64,000 nt of DNA from Mariniphaga sp. (GTDB lineage: Bacteria; Bacteroidota; Bacteroidia; Bacteroidales; Prolixibacteraceae), in assembly GCA_024636975.1 (NCBI GenBank), contig JAGXGA010000062.1, forward strand, positions 87,214-151,213, written 5' to 3'. The notes under the pieces are model-generated. The model ran no database searches, was not told the DNA's origin, and worked only from the letters and a program-made list of their open reading frames with translations. The position numbers and the translations under genes were made by a program. Positions 36,112-45,713 of this stretch are shown here, in pieces. Each line of letters opens with the position of its first letter. Within the stretch, counting starts at the first letter, position 1.

Positions 36112-39100
36112 TCACTCCTTAAATTTAACAATTTTATAGCCATTAATAGGCGATAAATTATCTTCGGAAGTTATATATAAAAAATAAATCCCCGGACTTA
36201 AAAATCCAGTTTTAACCTGGTAATTCTTAATCTGTGAAACTCGATCTTTGAAATAAACTCTTCCATCAACACCAAATACAGCGATATGATATTTGGAAGG
36301 GGCATCAAATTCAATATTTAGAAAATTGTTAAAGGGATTGGGACTTATCCTAAATGAAGAAAATAGATTTTCATGAATGTTTGTAGTACCTTCAACTATG
36401 ATGTTTTTACTAATTGTATCAATACATAATCCGTCATTTCTCATTAGCTTAATTTCATAGTCTCCCGGAGATTTAAAAGCAAATTCGAATTCATTTTCGT
36501 TGTTAATAAATGCACTGTCTCCAATTTGCCAAAAAAAGTTCCCGGAATTCCCGGAGAAATTATTAACAGTTAACAATTCATTCTGTGTTAAATCGATAAC
36601 CGTATCTGACAACGTAAAATCAAGGGGAAATTCAGGTGCCAAATTAATTGAGTCGGTAAAATTACAACCATCATACACGTATGAAACATAATATATTCCC
36701 GGCGATAGGGAATTTAGGCTTAATTCATTTGAATTATTGTGAAGCCATTTCACATTGCTTACCAGCGGATCTAAATTTATTTTACCATCCGACGAGTTTG
36801 AGCATGTAGGTTGATTAATATTCAGTTGGGCATCATTAATTTTATTGTGAATGTTAAACCTGATTCTATCCTGCAGATTTGTGTTGCTATAATTCGCTTC
36901 AGATGCCAGGCTGATTGTTTCATTTTCATTACTAAGATCCAGATAAATCTTATCTGAATTTGTTGAAACTAACTCATCGTCGATATACCAATTTATTTTT
37001 GTAGTACCGGTACATCTGTTTTTTGAATATAACATTAATATTTCAACATTGTCTCCCTCGCAAAATTCAAAATCAGTATTCTCCAAAGCAAAAGTATTCT
37101 CGTCATAAGCCACCTCAATGCCTCCCACATTCGCACCGAGAATATCAAAGCTATGTTTACTCTCGCTTACATTAGTGATTATTTTTAATTTTGATGTGTT
37201 GCCATAATTGTCTTCAGCTATTACCTCTTGAACGAGTGTACCATAACCTTCATCGTCATAAATTATATCTTCAACTATAATTGTATCCCGGTAAATGCCG
37301 GATTCATCTTCAATAACTGCATTTTCAAGTCTAAAATAATAGTCATCGGGAAATACATATTTACAAGAAAGTGTGACTTCCAATGTATCTTTATTTTGAC
37401 CTAAAAATGAATAATTACCATCAAATCCCAGTTCCTCATCCAGGAAATAATTTGTACTTATTTGTATTTCATCAACGAGTATTTTTGGAACGGTCGTGTC
37501 CTCCACAACGATGTTCCTTTCCACCGATATAGTTTTACTTATTGCAGAGGAGCACACCCCATTATTGTTTGTGAGTTTAATTTCATAGTTTCCCGGTGAT
37601 TTAAAAGTAAAGTTAAATTTATCTTCGTTGTTTACAAAAGTGCTGTCTCCGATTTGCCATGAAAAATCACCTGTGAGATTTGAAATATTCGTGATTGTTA
37701 ATAATTCATTTTGATTCAGATCAATTATTTTGTCTGATACAGTAAAATCCAGAATGTTGTCAGGAATCAGAATAATTGTGTCGTTAAATTCACAATTGTT
37801 ATAAGAATAGGAAACATAATATAAACCTTCTTCAAGAGAACTCAAATTCAAAGCATTTGAGTTATTATGAAACCATTCTACATTACTTACTCTTGAGTCT
37901 AAATAAATACTACCATCAGCGTAATTTGAACAAGTGGGATTATCCAATACTATAAATGAATCATTACTTGTTTTTTTAATTGTAATCGGGATTCTGTCAT
38001 TAAAATCAGTATTACTAAATTCAGCTTCAACTGCCAATTTAATACTATCAGTTTCATTACCCAACACAATAGAAATTGTATCTGAATTTCTGGAAACCAG
38101 TTCATCGTTTATATACCAATCAATATTTGTAAAACCGGTACATCCATTTTTTGAATATAATGCCTCTACTTCTATATTTTTAAGACTACAAAACTCAAAT
38201 TCAGATTTTTCTAAAGTATAACTACTTTCGTCGTAAAATACCTGTATGTCACCCACATTCATTCCTCTATATTCAAAACTATAAATAGAACCAATTGTTG
38301 CAATAACTACCAATTCCGATTTATTACCAGAATTGTCTTCAGCAATTATCGTGTTGTAAACTGTACCGTATCCCCTTTCATCAGGTATAGTTTCGATAAT
38401 GATTGTATCATGGACCACCCCAGATTCATCTTCAATGGTTACATTTTCCAATTCAAAATAATACTCCTCCGGGAAATAATAAAGACACGATATAAAAATT
38501 TTCAGCGTATCGTCACTTAAAAATTCGTAATATAAATCAGGGTCATCTGGTCGATAATTCGCATTAATCTGTGATTCATCAATGGTAATCTGAGGAGGAA
38601 TTGTGTCTTGCACCGGAAGGTCACCTTCTACCGTTACATTTTTATATATTGTATCATTACAAATTTCACTACTGTTTATTAGTTTAATTTCATAGTCACC
38701 CGCAGAATTGAAACTAAATTCAAATTCATTCTGATTATTAATAAAAGAACTGTCCTTAATTTGCCATAGATAGTTGCCAGTAATGTTTGAGGTATTATTA
38801 ATAATTAAAGATTCGTTTTGATTTAAATCAATAACTGTATCTGAAATTGTAAAATCAAGAACATTCTGAGGTATCAAAGTAATGGAATCGTAAAATTCAC
38901 ATCCGTTGTAAGAGTAGGTTACATAATATGAACCCGCTGAAAGAGAATCCAACGATTTTGCATTTAATCCGGATTGCTCCCATTTCACGTTGCTTACAGC
39001 TGCATCCAGTTTAATGCTGCCATCAGCAGAGTTTGAACAGATGGGATTGATTATATCGGTGGATGAATCATTAATTGTTCTTCGAAATTTGATTCGAATT

Positions 39101-39801
39101 CTATCCTCGAGATTTGTATTGTTGTATTTAGCTTCCGCTGAAAGCTCAATACTATCGGTACTATATAACTGAAAAGTAATTTCTTCAGAACCTGTCGATG
39201 CCAACTCGTTTTCTATATACCAATCAACTTTTGTATCGCCTGTGCACCCATTCTTAGAATATAACATAACTACGTCGATATTCTGAGCTTCACAAATTTC
39301 AAAATCTGTTTGCTCCAGAGAATAGGTACTTTCATCATACTCTACATCGATTCCATTGACAATCATACCAAGAACGGAAAACTGGTATTTAAAGTCACTA
39401 ACCCTGGAAATTATGGAAAATTTAGATGTATTACCCGAATTATCCTCAGCAATTATTGTTTGAATTATTGTGCCGTATCCTTCATCATCATAAATAACTG
39501 TGTCGACAACAATCGTATCCATAAAGCTGCCTGAATCGTCGGCAATATTAACATTCTCTGTTTTATAGTAATAATCATCAGGGAATACGTAAATACATGA
39601 AAGCGTAACCTCCAATGTATCTTCACCAATAAACAGGTAGCTTCCATCAAATCCCGATCCACCTAAATTATAATTTGTCTCCACCAGAAAATCATTAATT
39701 GTAATATTGGGTGGTATCGTATCTTGTCCAGATGCTAAATTTAGTCCTAAAATGCATATAGCCAGATAGGTCGGAAATAAGGTATGTAATTTTGCTGTCA
39801 T
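36112..39801 (-). CDS. Giant T9SS surface protein with three tandem ~370-residue repeats
   Basis: A 1229-residue exported protein: signal peptide (1-25, ending NLASG-QD), then three long repeats (about 26-398, 399-770, 771-1140). Each repeat opens with DTxxPxIxxD, continues with EVTLSCxYVFPDDYY, FEFC/CTGxTKIDWYI and an SprB-like CSNSADGSIxLD...SNVKW block. Each ends with a PKD-like WQIxDSxFINN...GDYEIKL segment. A type A T9SS domain closes the chain (ISPNPFNNFLNIEF, LSPGIYFLYI). It is the last gene of the TIR operon, 3 bp after the lipoprotein gene, and is predicted on the cell surface, perhaps as the outer recognition or adhesion part. Confidence 0.82.
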   Translation of the reverse strand: MTAKLHTLFPTYLAICILGLNLASGQDTIPPNITINDFLVETNYNLGGSGFDGSYLFIGEDTLEVTLSCIYVFPDDYYYKTENVNIADDSGSFMDTIVVDTVIYDDEGYGTIIQTIIAEDNSGNTSKFSIISRVSDFKYQFSVLGMIVNGIDVEYDESTYSLEQTDFEICEAQNIDVVMLYSKNGCTGDTKVDWYIENELASTGSEEITFQLYSTDSIELSAEAKYNNTNLEDRIRIKFRRTINDSSTDIINPICSNSADGSIKLDAAVSNVKWEQSGLNAKSLDSLSAGSYYVTYSYNGCEFYDSITLIPQNVLDFTISDTVIDLNQNESLIINNTSNITGNYLWQIKDSSFINNQNEFEFSFNSAGDYEIKLINSSEICNDTIYKNVTVEGDLPVQDTIPPQITIDESQINANYRPDDPDLYYEFLSDDTLKIFISCLYYFPEEYYFELENVTIEDESGVVHDTIIIETIPDERGYGTVYNTIIAEDNSGNKSELVVIATIGSIYSFEYRGMNVGDIQVFYDESSYTLEKSEFEFCSLKNIEVEALYSKNGCTGFTNIDWYINDELVSRNSDTISIVLGNETDSIKLAVEAEFSNTDFNDRIPITIKKTSNDSFIVLDNPTCSNYADGSIYLDSRVSNVEWFHNNSNALNLSSLEEGLYYVSYSYNNCEFNDTIILIPDNILDFTVSDKIIDLNQNELLTITNISNLTGDFSWQIGDSTFVNNEDKFNFTFKSPGNYEIKLTNNNGVCSSAISKTISVERNIVVEDTTVPKILVDEIQISTNYFLDEELGFDGNYSFLGQNKDTLEVTLSCKYVFPDDYYFRLENAVIEDESGIYRDTIIVEDIIYDDEGYGTLVQEVIAEDNYGNTSKLKIITNVSESKHSFDILGANVGGIEVAYDENTFALENTDFEFCEGDNVEILMLYSKNRCTGTTKINWYIDDELVSTNSDKIYLDLSNENETISLASEANYSNTNLQDRIRFNIHNKINDAQLNINQPTCSNSSDGKINLDPLVSNVKWLHNNSNELSLNSLSPGIYYVSYVYDGCNFTDSINLAPEFPLDFTLSDTVIDLTQNELLTVNNFSGNSGNFFWQIGDSAFINNENEFEFAFKSPGDYEIKLMRNDGLCIDTISKNIIVEGTTNIHENLFSSFRISPNPFNNFLNIEFDAPSKYHIAVFGVDGRVYFKDRVSQIKNYQVKTGFLSPGIYFLYITSEDNLSPINGYKIVKFKE

Positions 39802-39804
39802 TTC

Positions 39805-41040
39805 TTAGGGTTTTATGATGGTGAAAAAAGCCTGTTTATTTTGGTATCCTGAAATATCCAGTTTGCGACCAAGAACTTTTAACAATCCGGAGTTTTCTAC
39901 AGGTTCAAAATACAATCCTTCATATCCTTTGTTTTCAATTAAAATTAAAGAATCTATGATGGAAGAGTTCAAATTAAAACCAACTTTATAAAGGTTTGAA
40001 TTGGATCCATGAGAAATAAATAAGTCTTCTCTTTTGGTCCCTATACACTGGATATTTCCATTGACATCTATGTACGAATGATACGTTAATTCATAGCTGT
40101 TATTTGCACCATTAAACAGAGTATCAGTAATAGCATTTTTAATGAAGTTGTATTTTACAAAGAAGGCATCAAAATTACCACCTACTATTAAGTTGTTTTC
40201 CTTGTTGGCATGTCCGGTTAAAACAACCTCCTCTTCGTTTAATATCAACATATTAGTAAATATGGGCAATCTCGCTTTTATATCACCCGGGTCAATTTCC
40301 CTGGTCATCAGCAATTCAAATGTATTGGGGTCGAATTGATGAATATAAGCTTCAGATCCTACGGCAAGCGATGTAAGCAAATTTCCATTGGGTAAAAACT
40401 CAACCATATAGTTCCATATTTCAGGGTGGAATTCCTGCATTGGCTTACCTTCCATAACTATTTTTCCGGCATCGTCAAGAGCAATTAGTTTACAATACCA
40501 CTTAAAGCTATCAGCCGACTGATAATTTACGATGAGATATAATCTGCTGTTATTGAAATTTCCTAATGCATATCCGTTTTCAGAAATAAAGAAATATGAT
40601 TTGATTAGTTTATCCCGTTCAAAAATTTCATAATCAAAATTCTTAGTGATACCAATCTTAACCGGATTATTCCAGACCGATTGGCCATCTGCAGTAACTT
40701 TAAAGACATATATCTGAAATGTACTGTCTTTTAGAATTTCAGCACCCAATATAAAGATGTCATTTCCAGCCCCGACGACAACGTCGGTTAATTTGAAATC
40801 TATGGTTTCATTTGTTTTATATTCTCTGTTGCTAAAATCAAATATCCTGTCACCATCCTCATCCAGAAAAATTATTTTTGAAGTATCCATCAATGCGAAT
40901 AAATTGTGGATCTTTTTCACTCTTTGAATAGCAGAATCATAAACCTTAAGGCTGTTGACCGGTGAAAAATCACTCGTAATTTCATCATTGCACCCCAAAA
41001 AGCAAACTGCTACAAATAATATAAAATGCACATGTTTCAT
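39805..41040 (-). CDS. Lipoprotein with propeller-like repeats
   Basis: A 411-residue predicted lipoprotein (signal MKHVHFILFVAVCFLGCNDE, lipidated Cys17). The chain contains repeating beta segments such as IFILGAEILKDSTFQIYVFK, NLLTSLAVGSEAYIHQFDP and EVVLTGHANKENN. These look like blades of a beta-propeller, although I cannot count them with confidence. Its start overlaps the stop of the barrel gene by 4 bp (41037-41040) and it ends 3 bp before the giant surface protein. It is probably anchored to the outer membrane and linked physically to one of these. Confidence 0.7.
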   Translation of the reverse strand: MKHVHFILFVAVCFLGCNDEITSDFSPVNSLKVYDSAIQRVKKIHNLFALMDTSKIIFLDEDGDRIFDFSNREYKTNETIDFKLTDVVVGAGNDIFILGAEILKDSTFQIYVFKVTADGQSVWNNPVKIGITKNFDYEIFERDKLIKSYFFISENGYALGNFNNSRLYLIVNYQSADSFKWYCKLIALDDAGKIVMEGKPMQEFHPEIWNYMVEFLPNGNLLTSLAVGSEAYIHQFDPNTFELLMTREIDPGDIKARLPIFTNMLILNEEEVVLTGHANKENNLIVGGNFDAFFVKYNFIKNAITDTLFNGANNSYELTYHSYIDVNGNIQCIGTKREDLFISHGSNSNLYKVGFNLNSSIIDSLILIENKGYEGLYFEPVENSGLLKVLGRKLDISGYQNKQAFFTIIKP

Positions 41041-42092
41041 TGAATAATTTTATATTTCGCATTGTAATTAAAACGTAAGCCCAGACCAAACATGGCGAAA
41101 TTAACTTTGTCGTCAGTATAGTAAGTATCAGAAATAAAACCTAAATCTGACAACCTGTGTTTTTCGGAAATAAATGAGTTTAAACTCACCTGAGAAATAA
41201 AATTCAATGTCAGGTACCACAAAGATTTATCTTTTGATGGAAATATTTCTCTATCTATATGAAAACCAAAAAAAATCAGGTTATTGTTTCTGATTTCCTG
41301 CAAATTATCCCTGGTAAATTGCTGTGTAATTTCCTCCTCAATTTTGTCGGTAAACGAATGAAATATTTTAGCGTCTGACTGAATAAGGTACTTGTAGTTT
41401 GCTCCGACCCTTATATTCCATTTGGTCAACGCGATTACATAATAGAGCGGCACGTCAATTAACTGTAATTTTTCATTGTATGCTAAAGTATATTTGTCGC
41501 CTTGGCTAATACCGTTAATATTTCTTGAATAATTAAAAGTCGTATAACCGATTCCGGATTCCACACCCAATTTACGTGTATAAAAATACCCCAGGTTAAA
41601 ATTTAGATTCGACCCCATTTCCGAAAAAGAATAATTGTCTGACTCAACACATTCTTCGCAGATATAAGGTTCCTTTACGACAAATGGGAATATAAAATCT
41701 CTTGATGCCCTTACGTTCAGGACCCACTGTGGGTAAACTGATATGGTTTGCATACGACTTGCCAGACTGCCTGAAAAATCAAGATTGTATTTTTCTTCCG
41801 TGAACAAAGGATCCATCGTGAGAATTGACTTTAAATTTTCTATGATAACTTCTTCAGGATATTGCAATTCAATATAGTTTTCCACAGTTAACCAGAAATT
41901 TTTTATAGTAAGGGCTTTATCGTTGAAAGCTACGCCTGTACTTGCATTCAGGTAACTCAAACTTCTTTCGTAATTACCTCTTTCATATTCCAGTTGAGCA
42001 TTATCCAATGCATTTATATTACCGTTCTGACCATACATCGAAACAGAGAGTAACAGACAAATGCACCCATTGAAAAATTTTGCCTCAATCAT
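41037..42092 (-). CDS. Outer-membrane beta-barrel protein with TPR-like N-terminus
   Basis: A 351-residue exported protein (signal ending SMYG-QN). Residues about 25-110 form helical pairs (AQLEYERGNYERSLSYLNAS) of TPR type. From about 130 alternating aromatic strands (NFNLGYFYTRKLGVESGIGY, IRVGANYKYLIQ) run to a C-terminal FAMFGLGLRFNYNAKY. This matches PorT/OmpA-like outer-membrane barrels of Bacteroidota. Overlapping ends (4 bp with the lipoprotein, 3-bp gap to the TIR gene) fix it within the operon. It is a candidate channel or anchor for the surface protein. Confidence 0.72.
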   Translation of the reverse strand: MIEAKFFNGCICLLLSVSMYGQNGNINALDNAQLEYERGNYERSLSYLNASTGVAFNDKALTIKNFWLTVENYIELQYPEEVIIENLKSILTMDPLFTEEKYNLDFSGSLASRMQTISVYPQWVLNVRASRDFIFPFVVKEPYICEECVESDNYSFSEMGSNLNFNLGYFYTRKLGVESGIGYTTFNYSRNINGISQGDKYTLAYNEKLQLIDVPLYYVIALTKWNIRVGANYKYLIQSDAKIFHSFTDKIEEEITQQFTRDNLQEIRNNNLIFFGFHIDREIFPSKDKSLWYLTLNFISQVSLNSFISEKHRLSDLGFISDTYYTDDKVNFAMFGLGLRFNYNAKYKIIQ

Positions 42093-42095
42093 AAA

Positions 42096-44237
42096 TTATT
42101 GTATTACCAGTACACCCTCATCTTCCTGAAATAAAGCACTTTTAACAGGCCAGTGCACAAACCGGTTTCTATCATACAAAACATATATAAATCCGTCATT
42201 ACCAAAACAAATGTCATTGATGCGCCTTCCAATTGTTTCCTGATAAATTTTTGTAAAGCCCCACTTGAATTCTGCGAACAAAATAAGTTGGTTTGCACCT
42301 ACCTGAACAGCCAATATCTGATTACCCGGGTCCATGAGAATGTTATTTATCCGGTCTTTGACTGAAATGAGCGGATAATCAGGATTTGTGCCGAAAACAC
42401 TGTATTCATTAACTTCACCGTATGGAGTTCCCCAGAAAACAGTACCGCTGTTTTCATTAATACAATAACTGCTAACACCTTTAAACAAAGTTGTATCGGA
42501 ATCCTTGATTATCGATAATTCTCTACCTGAATAATTGACTTCAAACGATTTTTTGCCGAGCAGAACAGGTGTTGCCGATTTGTACTTTGCCAGTTGCGGC
42601 GTAAAAGTCTTTTCCGAATCTGCAAAATTTACCTGGTAACTGGCTCCATTCTTCGAATTTAAGATCAAAACATCTTTGCTATTATTATATGCTTCAGTAA
42701 TAACATCTCTGCCAAAGATATCTCTTGTTTCAACCTGATAAAGCTTTTCGCTTTCAATGTCAATCAATTTTATATTGTTATTGTAAGTAGAATAGGCGAT
42801 AAGATTTGTTCCTTTAACCGACGTTGCTTCAACGAAATTTTCATTATTATTGAAAACATATTTATCGCTGCCAGCCTGGTAGATTTGGCCATTTAAGTTA
42901 TACACAATAGTTTTTCCACCCGATGTCTGGTAAATCCTGTCATACTCGGATTTTAGCCTGGATTTACTTCCATTGAAAAATATGGAAGACAAAATGTCTG
43001 AAGTATATAACGTTTCAAGTTTGTTTCTGTGCTCCGGTTTTTCCAATCCTTTAAAGTCAGTAAAAAGTTCAAAAGCTTTTTTTATGCTATCTCTTTGCTC
43101 CCGGGCTGACACAACTTCTTCACCCGACATGTCTGACACTAACGTGTCGTTCAAAGATTTAAAAAAATCAGAGGCTTTTAATGCTAAATTTTCTGCTTCT
43201 ATTAATTTATTAATCGTATCGGTTTTCCTTTCCTGCAGCTTTGCCAACTCTTCATTTGTTTTGGCTAAGGCCTCTTGTCTTTTTGCTTCTTCAGCATTTT
43301 GAACGGCAATTTTCTCTTGTCTCTTTGCTTCTTCGGCATTCAGATTAGCAAACTTCTCTTGTCTTCTTGCTTCTTCTTCATTTGATTTTGCAATTTCTTC
43401 TTGTCTTTTCGCTTCTTCTGCGTTTTTAATTGCATTTTTTTCCTGTCTTTTTGCTTCTTTTTCGTTTTCAACAGCAATGGTTTCTTGCCTTTTTGCTTCT
43501 TCTGCATTTTCAATGGCGACAGCTTCCTGCTTCTTTGCCTCTATTGCGTTTTCAACAGCATTGTCTTTCTGAATTATGGCATAAACGGAAAGAACTGAAA
43601 TGAATACTAATATTACTGCTATAAACCCGATTACATACCTCTGCAACTGGATAATTTGATTTTGTATCTCACTTGGTTTTTTATACAACAACTTCGCAAC
43701 AATAACTATCAATGCAAACTGAAATACCTGATTTTTTTGTTTTTGTGAAACTGATTTATCATTTAGCGGGCGCAGATCGACATAAAGAGATTCATGTTTA
43801 AAAATTTCACGAAGGCTGTAAGGAATTACATTTGTAAGTTCATAATCCCATTGATTTTTTATTCTGTTCCAGACGATATCTCCGTCCGTAATTGCCAATA
43901 TTATATAATCTGCCGGATCGTCGCCGCGATTTACGCAACTTTTAACAAAGTACTCTATTTCAACATTTACCCAACTAAAATCGGACCTGGAGAATTTCTT
44001 TTGTGCAAGTACAATAAGAAATTCAGATTTACTCAATGCGTCTTCAATTTTCGAAGGAAGATTATTGTTTGGTACTAAATCAGTTACGTCCCGAAAAATA
44101 AAAAGTTTTTGTTTATTGAGCCGATGCCAGCCTATACCAAATCTTTCAATCCTGTCCTCGAGCTTCTTTGCTAAATACTTATCCGGATTTTGGGAATATG
44201 AAATAAATGCTTTATATGTGTATTTTTTTTCACTCAA
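42096..44237 (-). CDS. TIR-domain / transmembrane / coiled-coil / propeller protein
   Basis: A 713-residue protein. TIR domain at about 1-165: YKAFISYSQNPDKYLAKKLE, FRDVTDLVPNNNLPSKIEDAL, LIVLAQKKFSRSDFSWVNVEIEYF with Trp89 and Glu93/95 where TIR NADases keep their W and E. A membrane span follows at about 201-222. Eight 14-residue repeats (225-336; consensus xNAEEAKRQEKIAx) predict a long coiled coil. The rest (about 400-713) has propeller-like beta repeats. Topology should put TIR in the cytosol and the propeller in the periplasm. There is no NACHT/STAND ATPase between the parts, unlike classical nSTAND proteins. It is the second gene of the operon. Confidence 0.78.
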   Translation of the reverse strand: MSEKKYTYKAFISYSQNPDKYLAKKLEDRIERFGIGWHRLNKQKLFIFRDVTDLVPNNNLPSKIEDALSKSEFLIVLAQKKFSRSDFSWVNVEIEYFVKSCVNRGDDPADYIILAITDGDIVWNRIKNQWDYELTNVIPYSLREIFKHESLYVDLRPLNDKSVSQKQKNQVFQFALIVIVAKLLYKKPSEIQNQIIQLQRYVIGFIAVILVFISVLSVYAIIQKDNAVENAIEAKKQEAVAIENAEEAKRQETIAVENEKEAKRQEKNAIKNAEEAKRQEEIAKSNEEEARRQEKFANLNAEEAKRQEKIAVQNAEEAKRQEALAKTNEELAKLQERKTDTINKLIEAENLALKASDFFKSLNDTLVSDMSGEEVVSAREQRDSIKKAFELFTDFKGLEKPEHRNKLETLYTSDILSSIFFNGSKSRLKSEYDRIYQTSGGKTIVYNLNGQIYQAGSDKYVFNNNENFVEATSVKGTNLIAYSTYNNNIKLIDIESEKLYQVETRDIFGRDVITEAYNNSKDVLILNSKNGASYQVNFADSEKTFTPQLAKYKSATPVLLGKKSFEVNYSGRELSIIKDSDTTLFKGVSSYCINENSGTVFWGTPYGEVNEYSVFGTNPDYPLISVKDRINNILMDPGNQILAVQVGANQLILFAEFKWGFTKIYQETIGRRINDICFGNDGFIYVLYDRNRFVHWPVKSALFQEDEGVLVIQ
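43230..43565 (-). repeat. Eight tandem 42-bp coding repeats (14-residue coiled coil)
   Basis: Eight in-frame units of 42 bp inside the TIR gene. Each codes for a 14-residue variant of the pattern N-A-E-E-A-K-R-Q-E followed by a short hydrophobic step. Two heptads per unit fit a continuous coiled coil just after the membrane span. Copies differ by several substitutions, so they are old but could still recombine and change in number. Confidence 0.8.
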
Positions 44238-44262
44238 TGCGGCTTATTTTTTTAGTTGTTCT

Positions 44263-44553
44263 TTAATAATATATCAGCCTGAGATTTACCTCATTTAAAA
44301 CTTTAATAAGTTCTTTATATAGCGGAAACCTTTTTTGAACCTCCTGAGGTGATTCATCTTTATTATTTTCTATTTCATTATCATACCAATGATTTGGTTT
44401 TAAGGTGATCGAATTTCCTCCAATGCCAGGCATTATTTGATCATTTACAAATTTTTTTCTACGAAATCTTAAAGCAAGAACTATTGATATAATACCGATA
44501 AATAAAAGTACTGTAGCAACATTTGAAAGATAATATTTGAAATATTCAGCCAC
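44263..44553 (-). CDS. Small membrane protein heading the TIR operon
   Basis: A 96-residue protein with one clear membrane span near the N-terminus (VATVLLFIGIISIVLALRF, about 12-30) and a short charged cytosolic tail ending KVLNEVNLRLIYY. It lies 25 bp upstream of the TIR gene on the same strand and is the first gene of the operon. No motif is recognised. Being co-transcribed with a single-span TIR protein, it may be a partner or regulator in the inner membrane. Confidence 0.55.
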   Translation of the reverse strand: MAEYFKYYLSNVATVLLFIGIISIVLALRFRRKKFVNDQIMPGIGGNSITLKPNHWYDNEIENNKDESPQEVQKRFPLYKELIKVLNEVNLRLIYY

Positions 44554-45374
44554 GCTATTAACTTTTACATGAATTAAAGATCTTTTTAATACGAGAGGAA
44601 ATATACAAATTATATATTAGATATAAAGTTCTTAAATAATTTAATTCAAGTCAATATAAAAAACGATCTTTTTTCTGGAAATTATTAATAATTAAGACAT
44701 TTCTTGCCTTTTTAAAGAAATACACCTTCTTTTTCCTCTTGCTAACAACTAAGTTCTTTCTTTATTTTTGTAAAGTGTTATACTCTTTAACTGAAATGGT
44801 GGTACATAATTGAATTGAAATTTACAGTCATATAAATTCATTTAACCATCAAAGTGTGGAAGTTACAAATTAAGCTTTCCATTATCAACATTAAAAAATA
44901 TTCATTCATCATAAAATTTTCATTATATGGAACTAAGATAAGCTCAAAGAAAGCAGGCTAAGATTAAGTTGGTTTATTCATTAAAGATTTAAGGATTGAT
45001 TGTTCTTTCCATTTTTCTGGGATTTGTTTCTAATTAGGAATATGCCACTGATTATAAAAGCAGCATTTGCAGGCAAAATTGCAATGAACACTTCCCAAAA
45101 TCCAATCACGATTCAAAATGAAATTAACAGCAGATTAGCCGAATTGCATTCCTGTGCCTAACAGCAAGGATTGCATGAAAATTTAAAGAGACTCTGTTGA
45201 AATAAAAAATCTTCTCTGCAAATGGATACGAAGTAACCTACTACAATCTTTATTATGTACTTTAGGAGTATCCTGGATTAATTGATTTGTTGCACCTAAA
45301 TAGCATCCGTTAAAAATAAAATAGTCAGATTTTTTATCTAACTCCTTCATTTTTAGCAGTCGGAGTGTCAATAT
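44554..45374. other. Intergenic region upstream of the TIR operon
   Basis: About 820 bp, very AT-rich up to about 44960. It must contain the promoter of the minus-strand operon, but I cannot single one out. The only open frame (about 45183-45371, minus, 62 codons) has no coding character or family match. Confidence 0.45.
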
Positions 45375-45606
45375 TTACTTGCAGTGAATCTTAAATGGGG
45401 GTAATCCAAATCAAAAACCCTGTTCGCTTCGCTCAGACCAGCTTTTTTTATGAGCAAACCTGTGAGCAAGCTCACGTTTGTTGAAGCTACAAGATTTACT
45501 TACAGTGAATCTTAGGGTGGAGGAAACTAAATCAAAAACCCTGTTCGCTGCGCTCATACCAGTTTTTTTTGTACCCAAACCTGTGAGCAAGCTCACGTTT
45601 GGGCAC
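45375..45606 (-). repeat. Tandem remnants of tRNA 3' ends with shared tail
   Basis: Two degenerate ~115-bp units (about 45375-45480 and 45484-45606). Read on the minus strand, each has a worn tRNA-3'-end-like sequence (AAGATTTACTT...), then an AAAAACCCTGTTCGCT-type block and a CAAAC...GTGAGC / GCTCAC...TTTG palindrome. A third, incomplete copy is at 34337-34430. They sit beside attL and look like debris of earlier duplications or insertions at the tRNA-Pro site. Confidence 0.5.
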
Positions 45607-45608
45607 AA

Positions 45609-45640
45609 AAAAAGCCTGGTACTTCCGTACCAGGCTTTTT
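45609..45640 (-). terminator. Original terminator of the tRNA-Pro gene, displaced
   Basis: AAAAAGCCTGGTAC (45609-45622) pairs perfectly with GTACCAGGCTTTTT (45627-45640) around a TTCC loop. On the minus strand it ends in a run of T. It lies 5 bp beyond the attL copy of the tRNA 3' end, where the terminator of the uninterrupted tRNA gene would be. The element now separates it from the tRNA by 16 kb. Confidence 0.7.
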
Positions 45641-45645
45641 GATTT

Positions 45646-45688
45646 GTCGGGGTGACAAGATTTGAACTTGCGACCCCTCGCCCCCCAG
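45646..45688. other. attL (copy of tRNA-Pro 3' end)
   Basis: 43 bp identical to 61843-61885, covering the tRNA from its 3' end to the anticodon loop (GTCGGGGTGACAAG ... CCCCCCAG). After 45688 the sequence diverges from the tRNA into the element (GTGTGTAATT). It holds the host's original tRNA 3' half, left behind on integration. Confidence 0.85.
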
Positions 45689-45713
45689 GTGTGTAATTTT
45701 TCTTTTATTTTAG

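Noticed and set aside
43230..43565. Regular 42-bp repeats that could be taken for a CRISPR array
   Set aside because: Units are contiguous, in frame and code for a coiled coil; there are no spacers and no cas genes.
45183..45371. 62-codon minus-strand open frame upstream of the TIR operon
   Set aside because: No family match or coding character; lies in AT-rich intergenic DNA.
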